Shown here: positions 26,201-37,417 of the stretch, in pieces
How the letters are laid out: every line of letters starts with the position of its first letter
How positions within the stretch are numbered: the first letter of the stretch is position 1
NCBI GenBank assembly: GCA_963281155.1
Contig: CAUJLY010000004.1
Span: 4,340,001-4,404,000, forward strand
DNA from: Rhabditophanes sp. KR3021
Taxonomy: Eukaryota > Nematoda > Chromadorea > Rhabditida > Alloionematidae
Direction: 5' to 3'
DNA length: 64,000 nucleotides
The notes under the pieces: generated by a model
Database searches by the model: none
Told to the model about the DNA's origin: nothing
The model's input: the letters and a program-made list of their open reading frames with translations, nothing else
Position numbers and translations under genes: made by a program

Positions 26201-26321
26201 ATGAACGGCAACTCTGTTTTCAGAATCGGCAGAAGCAACATCATCCTAAACGAATATGAAAATAAAATTTAAAACAAAATAATACCTCTGTAAAATGAGC
26301 AGGCAACTTTAATTCTGCCAT
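20285..26321 (-). CDS. inversin-like ankyrin-repeat protein
   Basis: Eight exons (26321-26286, 26245-25768, 25544-25366, 24310-24091, 22134-22063, 21942-21756, 21404-20620, 20577-20285) give a continuous 749-aa frame. The N-terminal 430 residues are about ten ankyrin repeats, e.g. NRVAVHYAAATDDIDTFEKI, SGQTPIFVACINGNVTILNA, ERTPALWSASHGNFEAMKIL and RSSLHLATATGSMENVVYLI. The rest is a charged region (EESDDEDKTVPVKE) and a short conserved-looking block, LTHLKKTQLQYGKVQEKILV. Layout and the sequence of the repeats recall inversin/NPHP2 (nematode MLT-4, which acts with NEKL kinases in moulting), but other ankyrin families such as ANKRD proteins are possible. Introns 3 (1055 nt) and 4 (1956 nt) are far larger than the others, and each holds a decayed coding sequence on the opposite strand. 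TTTTTTAG lies 5 nt before the ATG, a possible trans-splice acceptor. Confidence 0.8.
22268..24025 (+). pseudogene. decayed coding element C, antisense in ankyrin-gene intron 4
   Basis: A plus-strand coding sequence persists through the intron in several frames: RARLKKKAAVAIKRTLDGEL (about 22323), DIRLLAHLDPSNLARVCNKK (22522), DMEFKDLAHETLKYSRKHIF (22763), a possible zinc-binding CLFCGGNIHNH (23113), and a 139-codon open stretch at 23606-24025 with LRRRKKNLIEGATKDELEKW. Stops and frame changes separate the blocks; a single gene of about 550 codons is implied. AATAAAT follows at about 24059. The codon use and composition match ordinary protein, not random sequence. I do not recognise the family. 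It may be a dead nested gene or mobile-element remnant. Confidence 0.5.
24500..25275 (+). pseudogene. decayed coding element D, antisense in ankyrin-gene intron 3
   Basis: Coding patches in alternating frames: MPTLMRSDDFVKESMLRSHD (24663), KKKFFCKICKLGN (24743; a CxxC pair suggesting a lost zinc finger), EMDQAFDSLAKVVKVKYTGG (24919), and AFKCEYVCMSC (25219). Stops interrupt each frame; an AATAAA signal lies near 25334. Family unknown. It sits in the neighbouring intron to element C, on the same strand, and could be part of a related insertion. Confidence 0.4.
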
Positions 26322-27008
26322 CTTAATCTAAAAAAGATACAACAATACTTTATTTGTTTAATAAAAATCTGTATTTTAGGGATGGTGAGATAGAAATTAA
26401 TTTTAGAATGTTAGATTGCGGTTCAACCAAATGATAGCGTGGTTGTGTTTAAGTAAACTAGTGAGGTAGTCACGGCAACCAATATAGAATGATGACCTGT
26501 TCACACAGATATAGTACGTTTTTGTTAAAATGGCACATGGCAGTTTCATATAAATCTAGTGTAAAATACGTTGGACGAGTGTTAAGTAGTTATATGAGAA
26601 ATAAGAAGCATAAATCACACAACTATTAATGCTTTACACGAATCCATATTCATGCGATAAACAGATTATCATATGCCATTAACTTCCATTAGTTGTCATT
26701 AGTCTTTAACAACAATTTTGTCTAAATGTATTTATGACAAGTGCCACCATTAAGGGATATTAAAATGTATTTTAAGAAAGGAAGCATTTTCCAATAATAG
26801 AATTTTATTTTGTTTAATAAATAATGGTGACGTTTAAATTTTAATGGTATTTAAATGAAGTAATTATATTTAATTTTATAATATCTGACATTTAATATAA
26901 TAATGATACGTATTGTTGAACAGTTAACAAAGTTATACGGCAACACATGTAATTACAGAAGATTATTTTTAGTGCTTAATAAAATATATGTTACGCTTTT
27001 TACTAAAT
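26322..27008. other. intergenic between ankyrin gene and SEC23
   Basis: AT-rich stretch upstream of the ankyrin-gene start and downstream of the SEC23 stop. Presumably the ankyrin-gene promoter and the SEC23 3' UTR. No coding signal seen. Confidence 0.55.
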
Positions 27009-30000
27009 TTAACTTGGAGTCACAGCTAGTCTTCTAAGATGTTCCATGAAAACTTGCAAAGAAACATCGTCGGTGAATACAGGCGCTCCAGCTTCCTAAA
27101 AATAATAAAAAATTATTATAAGAATAAAAGTAAAGTGGTAAAAATAGAAGTAGTCAAAATACTAATATAGAAGTTGACAAAATAGTAAAAGAAAAAGCTA
27201 ATTACCTGTGAATATGAATTGTTGTGAGTCAAAGATGGATTGACTTTGGACAATAGGAAACGAGCTTGTGACCCTTCATATTCTGTTACAATATAACGTG
27301 GCATTGGGAATCGATCTTGTAGGATGCTTGCAGCATCTGCAACTGGAGCTTCTAGCAAGTGCTTGAATGATAAATAATTTGGATCGTCTTGATAGTTAGC
27401 TTTCTTCCAGGCATGAATTGTTTGTCCGTGGTAAATAAGAACATGGAAATAATCGTCCATAAGAAGGATTCTATCTGGAAGAATTGATGACGTGTCAAGT
27501 AAAACTGGCTCAGGTGGACCATTAAAGGAGTAAGAGAATAGGACGGGCTGAATCATTGTGGTACTTTCCATGACATTTTCAGAAAACAATACATGTCGGT
27601 AGAATGCTGTTTCATCAGGAGAATTATTGAAGACTTGCAAAAATTGGGAACGTCTCAAATGGTAAATAAATTGAGGGAAGAGAGCGAACTTCTCAGACAA
27701 TCTGAATGAATTCGGATCATCTTTATGGTATTCCCCGAACTTTTGTACTAGTCTAATCAACGACCTGTCTAACCATCTCAAAGCATCGGGTGTGTCGTTT
27801 TCATTAGAAGCTCTCCACGATGCTAAACGTGCCATGATTACAGCACCTGCTTCCTGATCAAACCCATAAGCAATATTGGGTTGTTGTGTAGCCATGTCTG
27901 CCCAACTTCGGCATGTCGTAGTAACTCTGATTCGCTTGTGGCCGTCAGCATGTTGGTATTGCGTTACGAACTGAATCATTCCACGGGCACCTTGAGGTAC
28001 TGCTGTTCCATGTTGAGCGCAAATGTCAAGAACTACTGCAATTGTGTTTCTGGGTGTCAAAGAACCAAACTTCCACTGACAAGTTCCTCCAATTCCGATT
28101 TCTGTGTCAGAGACAGAACCGTTTTTAGTATTTCCAGAAGAACAACATCCCAATACGCCTTCAATTTTGATCCCATTACCAACTTTAACTTCCATTGTTG
28201 CATTGAAAGCCATCTTCAAGTGACCATCAGCATCTTTTTCAAAACATCTTTCAAACGTTTGGGAAAAAAGAGTGGATAGGAAGCTGTCAGCCATGACAAC
28301 ATTTCCATTGGTTGAATGGTATAGAGATTTCATTTCAGCTAATCCAGTCTGATCTAAAGCGCAAGAGTAAATATCAATGACATGACCATTCTTGACAGTC
28401 CTGGCAGCTAGGCCATCATAGTATTTGGTTGATTTTCTCATAAATGAGGCATTGTCTTCCTTGATTGAGTGCCAAGATCTAATCGGAGTTTTCAAATCAT
28501 CTCCAACAACCATTCCTGGCCCATGTGTGCAAGCACCTCCAACGAAAGCCATGATTCTAGCTCCTGTATTTGGGAAGCATGTCTCAAGTAATGAAACTGC
28601 AACAGAGAAAGCAGACCCAGTAGCTCTTTGTGGTCTCATGCCCTTGTTTACTGGCCAACGATCAGGTTGGAGTTGGTCAATGAGGTTGTTGATGGAATTG
28701 TCACACTCACTGATAGGTTGTAAGAATTTGTTGAAAGGCATCGCAGTAGGTTGCTGTTGCTGCTGTTGAGGAGTCAAATTTAAATTGCTCATTTGAGGAA
28801 TTGGGTTGAATGAAGGTCTAGCACCCGGCCCAGATGGAAATCCCTGACTACCGATCATACCTCCCCCTGGGGCTCCTGGAACACCGGCGGGAGTTTGAGG
28901 TCCACGTCCGGCATTCTGACTTCCAATATTCATCGCTAGAACATCTTTGATTTGTTTAGCGGTTACTTCCTTTGTTCCCTAAAAATATTGTCGTCAGCAT
29001 TTTTTCTAATTAAACTATGGACATTTTTAAAAGTGGCAATAAGCCATTAACTAATATTAAAATGCCACAGCAATTACTCCTCATCTAATTATATCTATTA
29101 TACCAATCTCCTCCCCCGCAGATTGTTATTTACAAATACAATATTTATCGTATTCTCATTAACTAGATGAATGTAATGGTTATTTAAATTAATAATAGTA
29201 GAATTCTTGTTATATTACGAAAATTTAGGTCATGCACTCAAATTAAGCTTAATTTAAATATTTGTCCCAACAAACAAGAGAAGCTTAAAAAAGGGACTTC
29301 AGCCCTTCATTTACTTATTCTAAATTTTGAACTTGGAACAATGGTCAACTTTGTATATGCCTTTGTCTCACTTATCATTATATTTCAATTTTGCTGTGAG
29401 ACTTCACAGGGATCATATGTTCCATACAATAACGACAATTTATTACTAATGAACATTCCAATCAAACATATGTATGACACCAGATCATCCCGCTACAGTC
29501 TGTCTAATGATATCAAAAAACGTCTAAAGAATGAGCCATTTGATAACAATGATTATGACGTCGTAAGTTAAAGAATCATGGAGTATATATAAATAAATGT
29601 CAATTTTAGATTCCTCTTGAAAATAAACGATTTAACCGAATCGGAGGCAGTATTGTAATGGGATAACTGTTAATTTGACTAAATATGCTCTTAAAAATTG
29701 TTAATATTAATTTGGAAATGCATATAGCTATTTTAATAAACGTTCGACTACACATATTTTTGTTTTCACATTTTGGGCCACGTAATAATTGATGATAAAC
29801 AAACTAACCTTAAAAACAAATGATCTTGATACGTGAGAGACATTCAACTCATGCAATTCAACCATTCTTCCAAAAGTGATTAGCCCGACGTAAGATTCAG
29901 CGGGTAACAATGACAAAGAAGTTTGAATTGAAGCTTTAAGAGCTTCAAGTTCTTTACTCTCTAAGCACAAATCAACAACATACAAAAATATTGGAGGCAG

Positions 30001-30479
30001 TGTTGTGGCCTTCTGGAGAGTATATTCAATGGTTGCGAACTGGGGATGGAGCTCTGGTGGCTTATTGTTGTCAGCAATCATTGCATAATGTGGGGAACGG
30101 ATTTCTTTGATTACAAAATGGACATTGCCAAATCTTTGCACGGTAGTCGATTACACTAAAATAGGTGGATGATATTACGAAAATAAAGTGTTTGAATGTT
30201 ACCATAAAGGATTCAAAATAGCTTTGCATGTTGCCTTCATGCATAACACTGGATCATACTTAAGAGGTGGTTGTTGTTGAGCTTCGACAGGTCGTTCCTG
30301 AAATTAATAAAGTAACTCCATTTTGAGTAGCTAAAAATTACCTTTCTCGGAGTAAAAAAAACTGTTAATGGAACAACAAGTTTTTGGGCATCTACATTTG
30401 AATGTGGCCACATATTCCAAGACATTTGAACTCCATTAATATTCGTCTCATCTTGTAAATATTGGTCCCAAGCATTCAT
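27009..30479 (-). CDS. sec-23: SEC23, COPII coat GTPase-activating subunit
   Basis: Five exons: 30479-30342, 30297-30203, 30155-29809, 28978-27206 and 27095-27009, about 812 aa. SEC23 pairs with SEC24 on ER exit sites, activates SAR1 GTP hydrolysis and builds the inner COPII coat. Seen in order: zinc-finger region with CKAILNPLC and [13 protein letters not shown]; trunk (vWA-like) start [20 protein letters not shown] and [17 protein letters not shown]; a proline/glutamine-rich linker ([13 protein letters not shown]); beta-sandwich/helical parts ([21 protein letters not shown] region, TTTCRSWAD); gelsolin-like end [18 protein letters not shown] and [20 protein letters not shown]. One oddity: just after the zinc finger the frame changes by +1 in a CCCC run (plus-strand 30092-30095), between NQRNPFP and HYAMIADNN. 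Intron 3 (28979-29808) contains a plus-strand neuropeptide gene. Confidence 0.95.
29341..29666 (+). CDS. neuropeptide precursor nested in SEC23 intron
   Basis: Two exons (29341-29562 and 29610-29666, 47-nt intron), 92 aa. The N-terminus is a strong secretory signal, [19 protein letters not shown], with likely cleavage near SQG/S. Dibasic KKR and KR sites follow, and the precursor ends [17 protein letters not shown]. The C-terminal glycine right before the stop would give an amidated decapeptide ending VM-amide after KR cleavage. The intron splits the precursor just before the peptide-coding exon. It lies wholly inside SEC23 intron 3 on the opposite strand. I cannot match the [10 protein letters not shown] peptide to a named family with certainty. 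Alternatively it is another small secreted protein, but size, signal, dibasic sites and terminal glycine all fit a neuropeptide. Confidence 0.75.
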
Positions 30480-31493
30480 TCTGAAACTTTAATTATTTAT
30501 TAATAATAAGATAAATACAAGATAAATAAGTACACATCAGCAATACATATAAAATTAAAGACGTGGAGTTGACGTATACATTGCACCAATGCAAACTAAA
30601 TATTTCTCAATAAGACATCAGAGAAAACGTGTCTGGACTTAAAATCCGGTTATTAGACGTAAATAAATATAAAATACTTGTCACTAATAATAAAATACTT
30701 GTAATGGTATGTTAAATAAAAAGCGATAGTCGATTACACCATGATTTGATGGTCATAAATAAATCATCGTAATTCGAAAATACATTACAAGTATAAACTA
30801 ATTAACCCTAGTGATTAATAAAAATTGCATTATTATCCAATTTATAAATTCGAATACAATACAAGGTATATACAAAATATATTTTGGGAACATTTGAATA
30901 TGCAACAAATAATAATTTAAGCAAAATGTTGATGGCAATGTTTAATATATTCATGCGTAAAGACAACATATTAATATTTGAATCAAAATGTCACTTGATA
31001 AAATATTTTAAAATACAACAGCAACTGAATATTTGACAGATACAACAAAGAGCGATTATCCATCACTCTTTAAAAATAAAGGTACAACTGATACTTAGAT
31101 CAAAATTGGACAATCTATTTTACATAAATGAAATGTAAATAGATTTACAACAGCAAATGCTTTTTAAGTACTTTTGGTGAAAATGAGATAGCTCAACATT
31201 TATAAGATACCAAAAAAAGTATGATTTCACTTGACCATTTAGGTTGTTCTTGCGTGTTCGGTTGTTTTTTATATTCGGAACATTTATAAGATATTCAAAA
31301 AGTATGACTTCATTATACCATTTATGATCATCTTGTGTGCTTGCTTCTTTTAATATTGTTAGCATTTATAAGATAGACCATTTAAGGTCTTCTTGCGTGT
31401 GCGCTCGTTCTTATATTTTGAACATGTGTCATCTTTAATAATGTTACTTTTTTAGATACTTAACCACTAACATAATAGATATTTTTACCGGAT
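30480..31493. other. intergenic between divergent SEC23 and EGF genes
   Basis: About 1 kb separating divergent starts, so it should contain both promoters. From 31170 to 31410 there is a degenerate direct repeat with period about 100 nt (ACATTTATAAGATA ... CATTTA.G.TCTTCTTGCGTGT, 2.5 copies). Confidence 0.6.
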
Positions 31494-33564
31494 ATGACAA
31501 TGAACCAAATATTAAAGTATCTTACAAATATATTGGTAATAATATGCATGAGATCATCCTTATTTGGCATTAATGGATATGCTTTTAAAACCTTAGATTA
31601 TGTAAATATGGATGACAATTCCATCAAGCTTCGATGCGAATGGATAGGTAATTTTTGGTGTGATACAAGTTTGGCCTGTGTACCTACAGAAGCAAATTGC
31701 TTTATTGGAGAAGGATCAGATATCAGCATTGACCCTTGTAAATCAGCAAAGTGTTCACATGGTTGCCAAACAGTAGGATTGGCTGCTAAGTGTGTTTGCC
31801 CTCAAAACATGTTTCTATTACATGATAACTTATCATGCCAGGATTTCTCAGTTTGTAAGATAAATGAAATTTCCTGTGATCATCATTGTCAAATTTTTTA
31901 TGGCAAAGTGGTTTGTTCGTGCAATGAGGGTTTTTCAAAAGTAGATGATACCAAATGTGTTCCTATGCAAAATGAACATTTCTTAACAGACCATCAAAGA
32001 GAAGTCATGGTTTTGGGTAAAACTGACTATTTAGATGAAAGAAGTGGCGGTCATTTGGAAGTAACAGACAAAAGTGTTGCTTATACTGATTCAGATTTGG
32101 ATGTTTCAACTACAACTATTGCGTCAATTGCAACCTGTACGAATGATACACACTTCTGCCAAAATAACGGCACATGTATGGAAAAGGAAATTCTTTATTG
32201 TCAATGCCTTGATGGCTTTTCAGGTGAGAGATGAATTTTATTAAAATTGTGAATATGAAAAATCGGAAGTATTAACAAACTCGTTGATAATAAGTTCTGC
32301 TACTTGTCTATTAACTTTCGAGTCCATTTTGAGAACCTCTTCAAAGGAAGGGTAGCCACAACCCGAGTTCTTGATTCGATGTTGTTAATGAATTCCTCGG
32401 GTTGGTATTTCATTCTTAAGACTCGAATTTCTTTTTTAAGCCCAATATTGTTTACATCCTCCTCGAACTTCTTAAATCTGTCACTAGCCTTGACCATTGA
32501 TTCAGGTACTTCAAGCTTTTCATAAAGCAATGCTTTCATTTCATCTCCTAACTAAATAGTATTGTGGTAATTCTTGTAACATTCATCATCAGGAGCCTGC
32601 TTACCGGAGTACCAGTTCAGCCCTCTAGTAACCAAATTGCGAATCTCTGTTCTACCCTTAATCCTTTTTTCCATTTCTTGTGATTGGGCGGTATAAGGGA
32701 CTGTTTCAGATCGATCTAAAACAGATTAATTATACATAATTGACTTTTAAACATACCATTCCCAATATAAGGTACACTTCTAGCAAAAGACAAACCTTCT
32801 TTATTCCTATATGTTTTTCTTCTAAACTTGCTTGTCTTACAAAGTCATCTTCTAAGTCACGCTTCAAATCCTTCTTTCCCCCTGTTGAGCCATAATAGTT
32901 AATAACACCAAGTATGGTGCGGTCTTGTTGTAATAGTGCATCTTGAACTAATAAACACTAAAGTTCAAAATATTAATTAATCTTTTCAGGTGTATTCTGT
33001 GAATTAAATACTTACGAAAATGAAACAGAAGGACAATTTCTCACAATCAGCCTAAGTATATTTTTTGGAATTGCAGTTTTTATGATTTTAATTGTTTTAA
33101 TAATCATTAACTGTTTGATGCAAAATAAATCTTCCTACTCCAAAAATATTTGTTCTTTAAAGTTCATAGAATGTTCCGCAAATATGGACAGACTGGATGA
33201 CTATATTCAATCAAAATTGGCAGGAACTTATGTGAATTCTGATACCTCTGTTAGCTATGTTCCATATGAAAGATATGCTGATCACACTTCTCGTCATTCA
33301 TACAATAATCGCAATTCACTGATCGTCTTAAACAGCCTTACTCCACCATCGATGTCTACTTTCGTTCAGCAGCCAAATATGAAGCCTTCCGAGGCCTCTT
33401 ATACTCCAATCAATTCAAACCCAAATTTCAACAATCAAGTTGGTTATCAAGATCCCGATGGACTCAATACTGTTAATATAAATTTCCCAAACCCAATTCA
33501 TTCTTCTACCCCAAATAGACTTCGAGTTTCTAAATTTAAGGATGTTTTTGATGATTCGTTATAA
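31494..33564 (+). CDS. type I transmembrane EGF-repeat protein
   Basis: Two exons (31494-32223 and 32990-33564), 434 aa. N-terminal hydrophobic signal (ILKYLTNILVIICM...), then cysteine-rich modules: an LDLR/EGF-like pair with CSHGCQ...CVCPQNMFLLHDNLSC and CDHHCQ...VVCSCNEGFSK, a linker, then a complete EGF domain CTNDTHFCQNNGTC...YCQCLDGFSGVFC that spans the exon junction. After a short stalk comes one membrane helix, SIFFGIAVFMILIVLIIINC, and a cytosolic tail of about 150 aa rich in Ser, Asn and Pro. An EGF domain next to the membrane helix is the layout of EGF-receptor ligands (LIN-3/neuregulin type), but the modules upstream differ from LIN-3, so an adhesion or receptor role is equally possible. 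The single intron (766 nt) holds decayed element B in antisense. Confidence 0.8.
32260..32960 (-). pseudogene. decayed coding element B, antisense in EGF-gene intron
   Basis: Read on the minus strand: a block opening LLQQDRTILGVINYYG (about 32936) to DDFVRQASLEEKH, then a frame change, EGLSFARSVPYIGNG, a GTATGT donor and TTTTAG acceptor bounding about 41 nt near 32712-32757, then SETVPYTAQSQEMEKR, RGLNWYSGKQAPDDE, a stop and a frame change, and an 80-codon stretch at 32539-32300. It ends near a minus-strand AATAAA at about 32245. The first block and its donor match element A; the WY.G block and the following leucine-rich stretch match element E. Family not recognised. Confidence 0.55.
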
Positions 33565-33853
33565 GGTATTAATTCTCTCTACAATAAAAAGTATTTTATT
33601 CTGTATCTTTAAAATTCATTGGTTTGTATTCATTTATTTGGTATTGCAATATACATTCGTATAACTCGCAGTTGATTTAAAAGTAACCTTATTCCAACTA
33701 CATGTGCTCTTGTGATGTCAACAATGATACAAAAGAATTTTGATTAGTCATTTTATTATAGTGTTATCTATAATATTGTACAATTATTACACTTTTTCAC
33801 GTCACGCTTCTATAAATTAATTTTTTATTAATATTTTGTTAATATTTTAGTTC

Positions 33854-35779
33854 ATGGAATATGCCGTCACAGACATTCAACTTCTAAACAATAGATCAGC
33901 TATTTTGGTAAACAAAAACATATCTAATTGTCAACACATTTATCCTCTCAAAGCTTCATCTTTAGAAGTTCTTAACAATTCGAAATTACGCAAAAATAAT
34001 AGAAATATAAATAGCTACCCTGCATATTTTATGGAAGAAACAGGCATTCCAGAAGCAGTTGAAGCCAAGCCAAGTTTTTTAGAGGTAATTTATAATTTCT
34101 GTTTATAAATTATATTATTTTTGATATAGGGTGACAATGTAGCTATAAACATAATAGATACTAGTGGTGATGATATGACAATAAATATAGATTCGTGTCA
34201 GTTCGATAATATATTTCCTGCTGAACCATTGCAATCAAATACTGCTCCTATTAGTTACGACTCTGTTAGTACTGAAAATATGGCTATCAATGAATTAGTT
34301 AATTTATCAGAACTAAATGACTTAATGATTTCCCAATTGGAGTCTACCAAATGGATGTCTTATATCAAATCTCAAATTGATTCAGACCATGCCTTTGTCA
34401 TGTCAGACCAGGTATTACCGATTAGTAAAGCTGCAAAAAGTGTCTTATCCAGGACAACATATCAGCATATCAATTATAATGAAATTGCTAATAGTGACTT
34501 AAAAGAATGTACGAGTGAATCATATGAATCAGATCATGAAATTGATTATGATGAAACAGACATCGATGCCGCCACTAGTGCAGAAGAACAAAGCACGGCT
34601 TTGAAAATGTATATTACTAATGTGTCAACAATGGCATTAAACTCTATGAACAAAAATAATTTAATTGAAAGTGAAGGTTACACATTTTTTAAGAAGTTAA
34701 AAAGCAATCCTATTGAATTTTTACACTCATCAGCTTTTAATAAAATTAGGCATTGTCGGGACGAATCAAATTTGACGGAAAACGAAAAATTTATTAAGAA
34801 AAATTCCAGCGCATGGCATCCCTTGAAACAAAGATTTATTTTCACTATACCAGAATACAGTCCCAATTTATTAACAACACAAAAATATAGATGTGCCGGA
34901 TGTGGACTTTTCTTTATTAAAGCTTTAATAAAAAAGACATTATATTGCAATTATTATGGGTTGTATTTCTGTGAATGCTGTTACGAAGGCAAAGAATTAC
35001 CTATTCCATCTCGAATAATCTCAACGTGGAATTTTAAGCAATTTCCGGTCTCAGATATTGCATATAATTTTTTAATGAAAAATAAAGACAAACCAATTTT
35101 TGATTTGAACAAGTTAGACATCACTTTATATGAAAGAGTTAAACGTTTGCAGCAATTTAGGAATCTCAGATATCAATTAACTCACTTATGGCAGTTTGTT
35201 AAAATCTGTGACGATGCTCGAAGTTTGAAAATATACGATAATACGTAAGTGCCAAAAAAGCGAACCTGATGTATGATGAATGTAGCTATTCAAAATATGT
35301 AGTATGTAATTTTGAGGACACTTTTTAAATAGAACTTTAAAAATGCTAATCTTAACGTAGTTTGTCGTCTTGAAAGCATTTTAAAATAACTTTGTATATT
35401 TAGATTGGAGGATGCATTTCAAAAGCTGCCTCAGTATTATTTGGAGTTAAATATGGACTTGTATAGTTTAGCCGATTTTAGTCGAATCGGAACTAAGCAA
35501 ATTATAATGTATATTAAGCCTATGATAAGTGAAGGAATTAAACATGCAGAAAGATGCAGCAAATGTCAACTTATGAGTTTTACCTGTGAAAAATGTCATT
35601 CCCCTGATTATTTATTCCCTTTCCAAGTGGACAAAACAGCCCGTTGCAAGGAATGTGGTTGTCTTTTTCATATAAATTGTTATAACGAACAAAAAACCTT
35701 CTCATGTCCAAAATGTAAAAGAATAAGAACCCATCAATCTCGTTTTGAGAAAGTTTTGGATTTTAATGAGGATGAATAA
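33854..35779 (+). CDS. Rubicon-homology domain protein (Rubicon/Pacer type)
   Basis: Three exons (33854-34084, 34130-35244, 35404-35779), 573 aa. The N-terminal 270 residues are acidic and look disordered. The C-terminal 280 residues form a Rubicon homology domain, with zinc ligands in the expected series: YRCAGCGLFF, LYFCECCYEG, CSKCQLMSFTCEKCHSPDYL, ARCKECGCLFHINCY and SCPKCKR, together with IPSRIISTWNFKQFPVSDIA and DLYSLADFSRI. In other animals this domain binds Rab7 and serves in late endosome/autophagosome maturation (Rubicon, Pacer, PLEKHM1, DEF8). No RUN, PH or C1 domain is visible, so it is closer to a Pacer-like short form; exact orthology is uncertain. The start is the first ATG in the frame. 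Confidence 0.88.
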
Positions 35780-36140
35780 ATTTATAATTTTTATTTGAAT
35801 GTTTCCTTGTTTGATGTTTGATGTTTATACCCTACGCAATAGTTTGTAACATGCTTTTTGAGTCAAATTAGTTAACATATATTGGTATGGAGTTATGTAC
35901 GTATCATAAAAGAAACATAATGTGATGTTTGCAGTTTACACTTACTCCTAACCAAAATAGTAGGATAAATTTGTTAAAGTACGAGGAATTGTTATTGACA
36001 CACAAAATAACGTGTATTCTACACAACATGTTCTAATATTTAATTTTATGGTACATATAAAGCCTGAAAATGCAATGACTAATTAATTATAAATATATCA
36101 AAATTTATATAAATTTGTACAATTGTTTTGTTAATATTTG
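35780..36140. other. intergenic between convergent Rubicon-like and MAX genes
   Basis: AT-rich 3' flanks of two convergent genes; no coding signal. Confidence 0.6.
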
Positions 36141-37417
36141 TTATATCTGCATTACTAAGGAATTTACGGAAGATTGAAGATCTATGCCAGTGCTTGTTAT
36201 TACGTTTTGTGGGAAATGAATGAATGAGGTGCGTGTTGTATTTGGATTAGGGTAGATGTTGTTATTGCATTTGGACCAATTTATAATTTGCTCCAAATCC
36301 GACACTGTCTTTGGTTGGGAAACTTCGGGAAATACAAAAGACGATGTACTTGGTTGCATTGTTAAATTGATAGGAAGCTGTGAAACTTGAGCTAAACTTT
36401 GGTTTTGGAAATTGTATACAGATGACAAATTAGACAAATTATTGAGACTCATATTTAAATTGTTATTCACACTATTACTTTTGTACATTTGTGGTTGTTG
36501 TAAGACTGAACTGAAGTTGTTATTTTGAACAGCATTGTTTGTCACTAAATTACTTAAAGCTTCCGTAGTAGCAGATAACTTGATCGAACCATGTAAAGAT
36601 TCATTGTGTCTTTTGAGTGAATCAATTTCAATATCATTAGCCTTTAGCTTATTTTCCAATTGTTTAATGTAATCCGTCGCCCTCTTCAAAATCATCGCGC
36701 GGCTGGACTAAAGTAAAAGAAATTAAAAGTAATGCTGATGCAATCAGTAAGATATGATGGTGATAAATAACACAAGTGATTTTCACGTGTTTTTAACACT
36801 TATTCTAAGAAATAACTTTTGTAATGCACGTTATTGAGATTAAATAAAGAATGTAAAAGTGCATCATGGGACACATCTTAATTTTCAGACAAAAATAAAT
36901 ATGCTAACAATGTGGTGTAATTGTTTACAAACTTTTTGCATACACAGAAGCGTCACTATTTTATCCTTCTTAAATATGAATCAATGATACGTATATTTGT
37001 GCCAAATGTCATAAATATGGAATTAAATTGTTATCAAAATTTAGTGCAATTAATGTAATATATGTGTATATTTAGATGGATATCATTTTTAGGAATAGCT
37101 AACTCACTTTCTCTCCATCCAGCAACGGAACAATATCACCTGAAAATAATGATATTTGATTAAAAGAAATAGGTGATCGTTTGCTTACGCAATGCCAAGA
37201 ACTTCTGCTTGATTTTTAGTCTTCTAGTTCTTTCCAAGTTGTTATGTATTTGACGACGCTCTTGAAGGGCTTCTGTTGAACCGTCAAAGTTGTCGTCATC
37301 AGAAAAATCAGCCTCGTCCTTGGCGCACCTTTTAATAGAATCTTCGTTTACTCTTCTTTTTCTTGAAGGTGATGATGAATTAGAGGATGATTCAGACATT
37401 CTTCTAGGACTCATCAT
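36141..37417 (-). CDS. MAX-like bHLH-leucine zipper transcription factor
   Basis: Three exons (37417-37189, 37139-37108, 36707-36141), 275 aa. After a serine-rich, basic N-terminus comes the basic region RRQIHNNLERTRRLKIKQKF, with the H..xE.xxR E-box contact pattern, helix 1 FLALR, loop DIVPLLDGEK, helix 2 SSRAMILKRATDYIKQLENK, and a short zipper continuing IDSLKRHNESLHGSI. This matches MAX, the obligatory partner of MYC/MXD-type factors (nematode mxl genes). The C-terminal 130 residues are rich in Asn, Gln and Ser, longer than in vertebrate MAX. The 32-nt middle exon carries only the loop. Confidence 0.9.
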
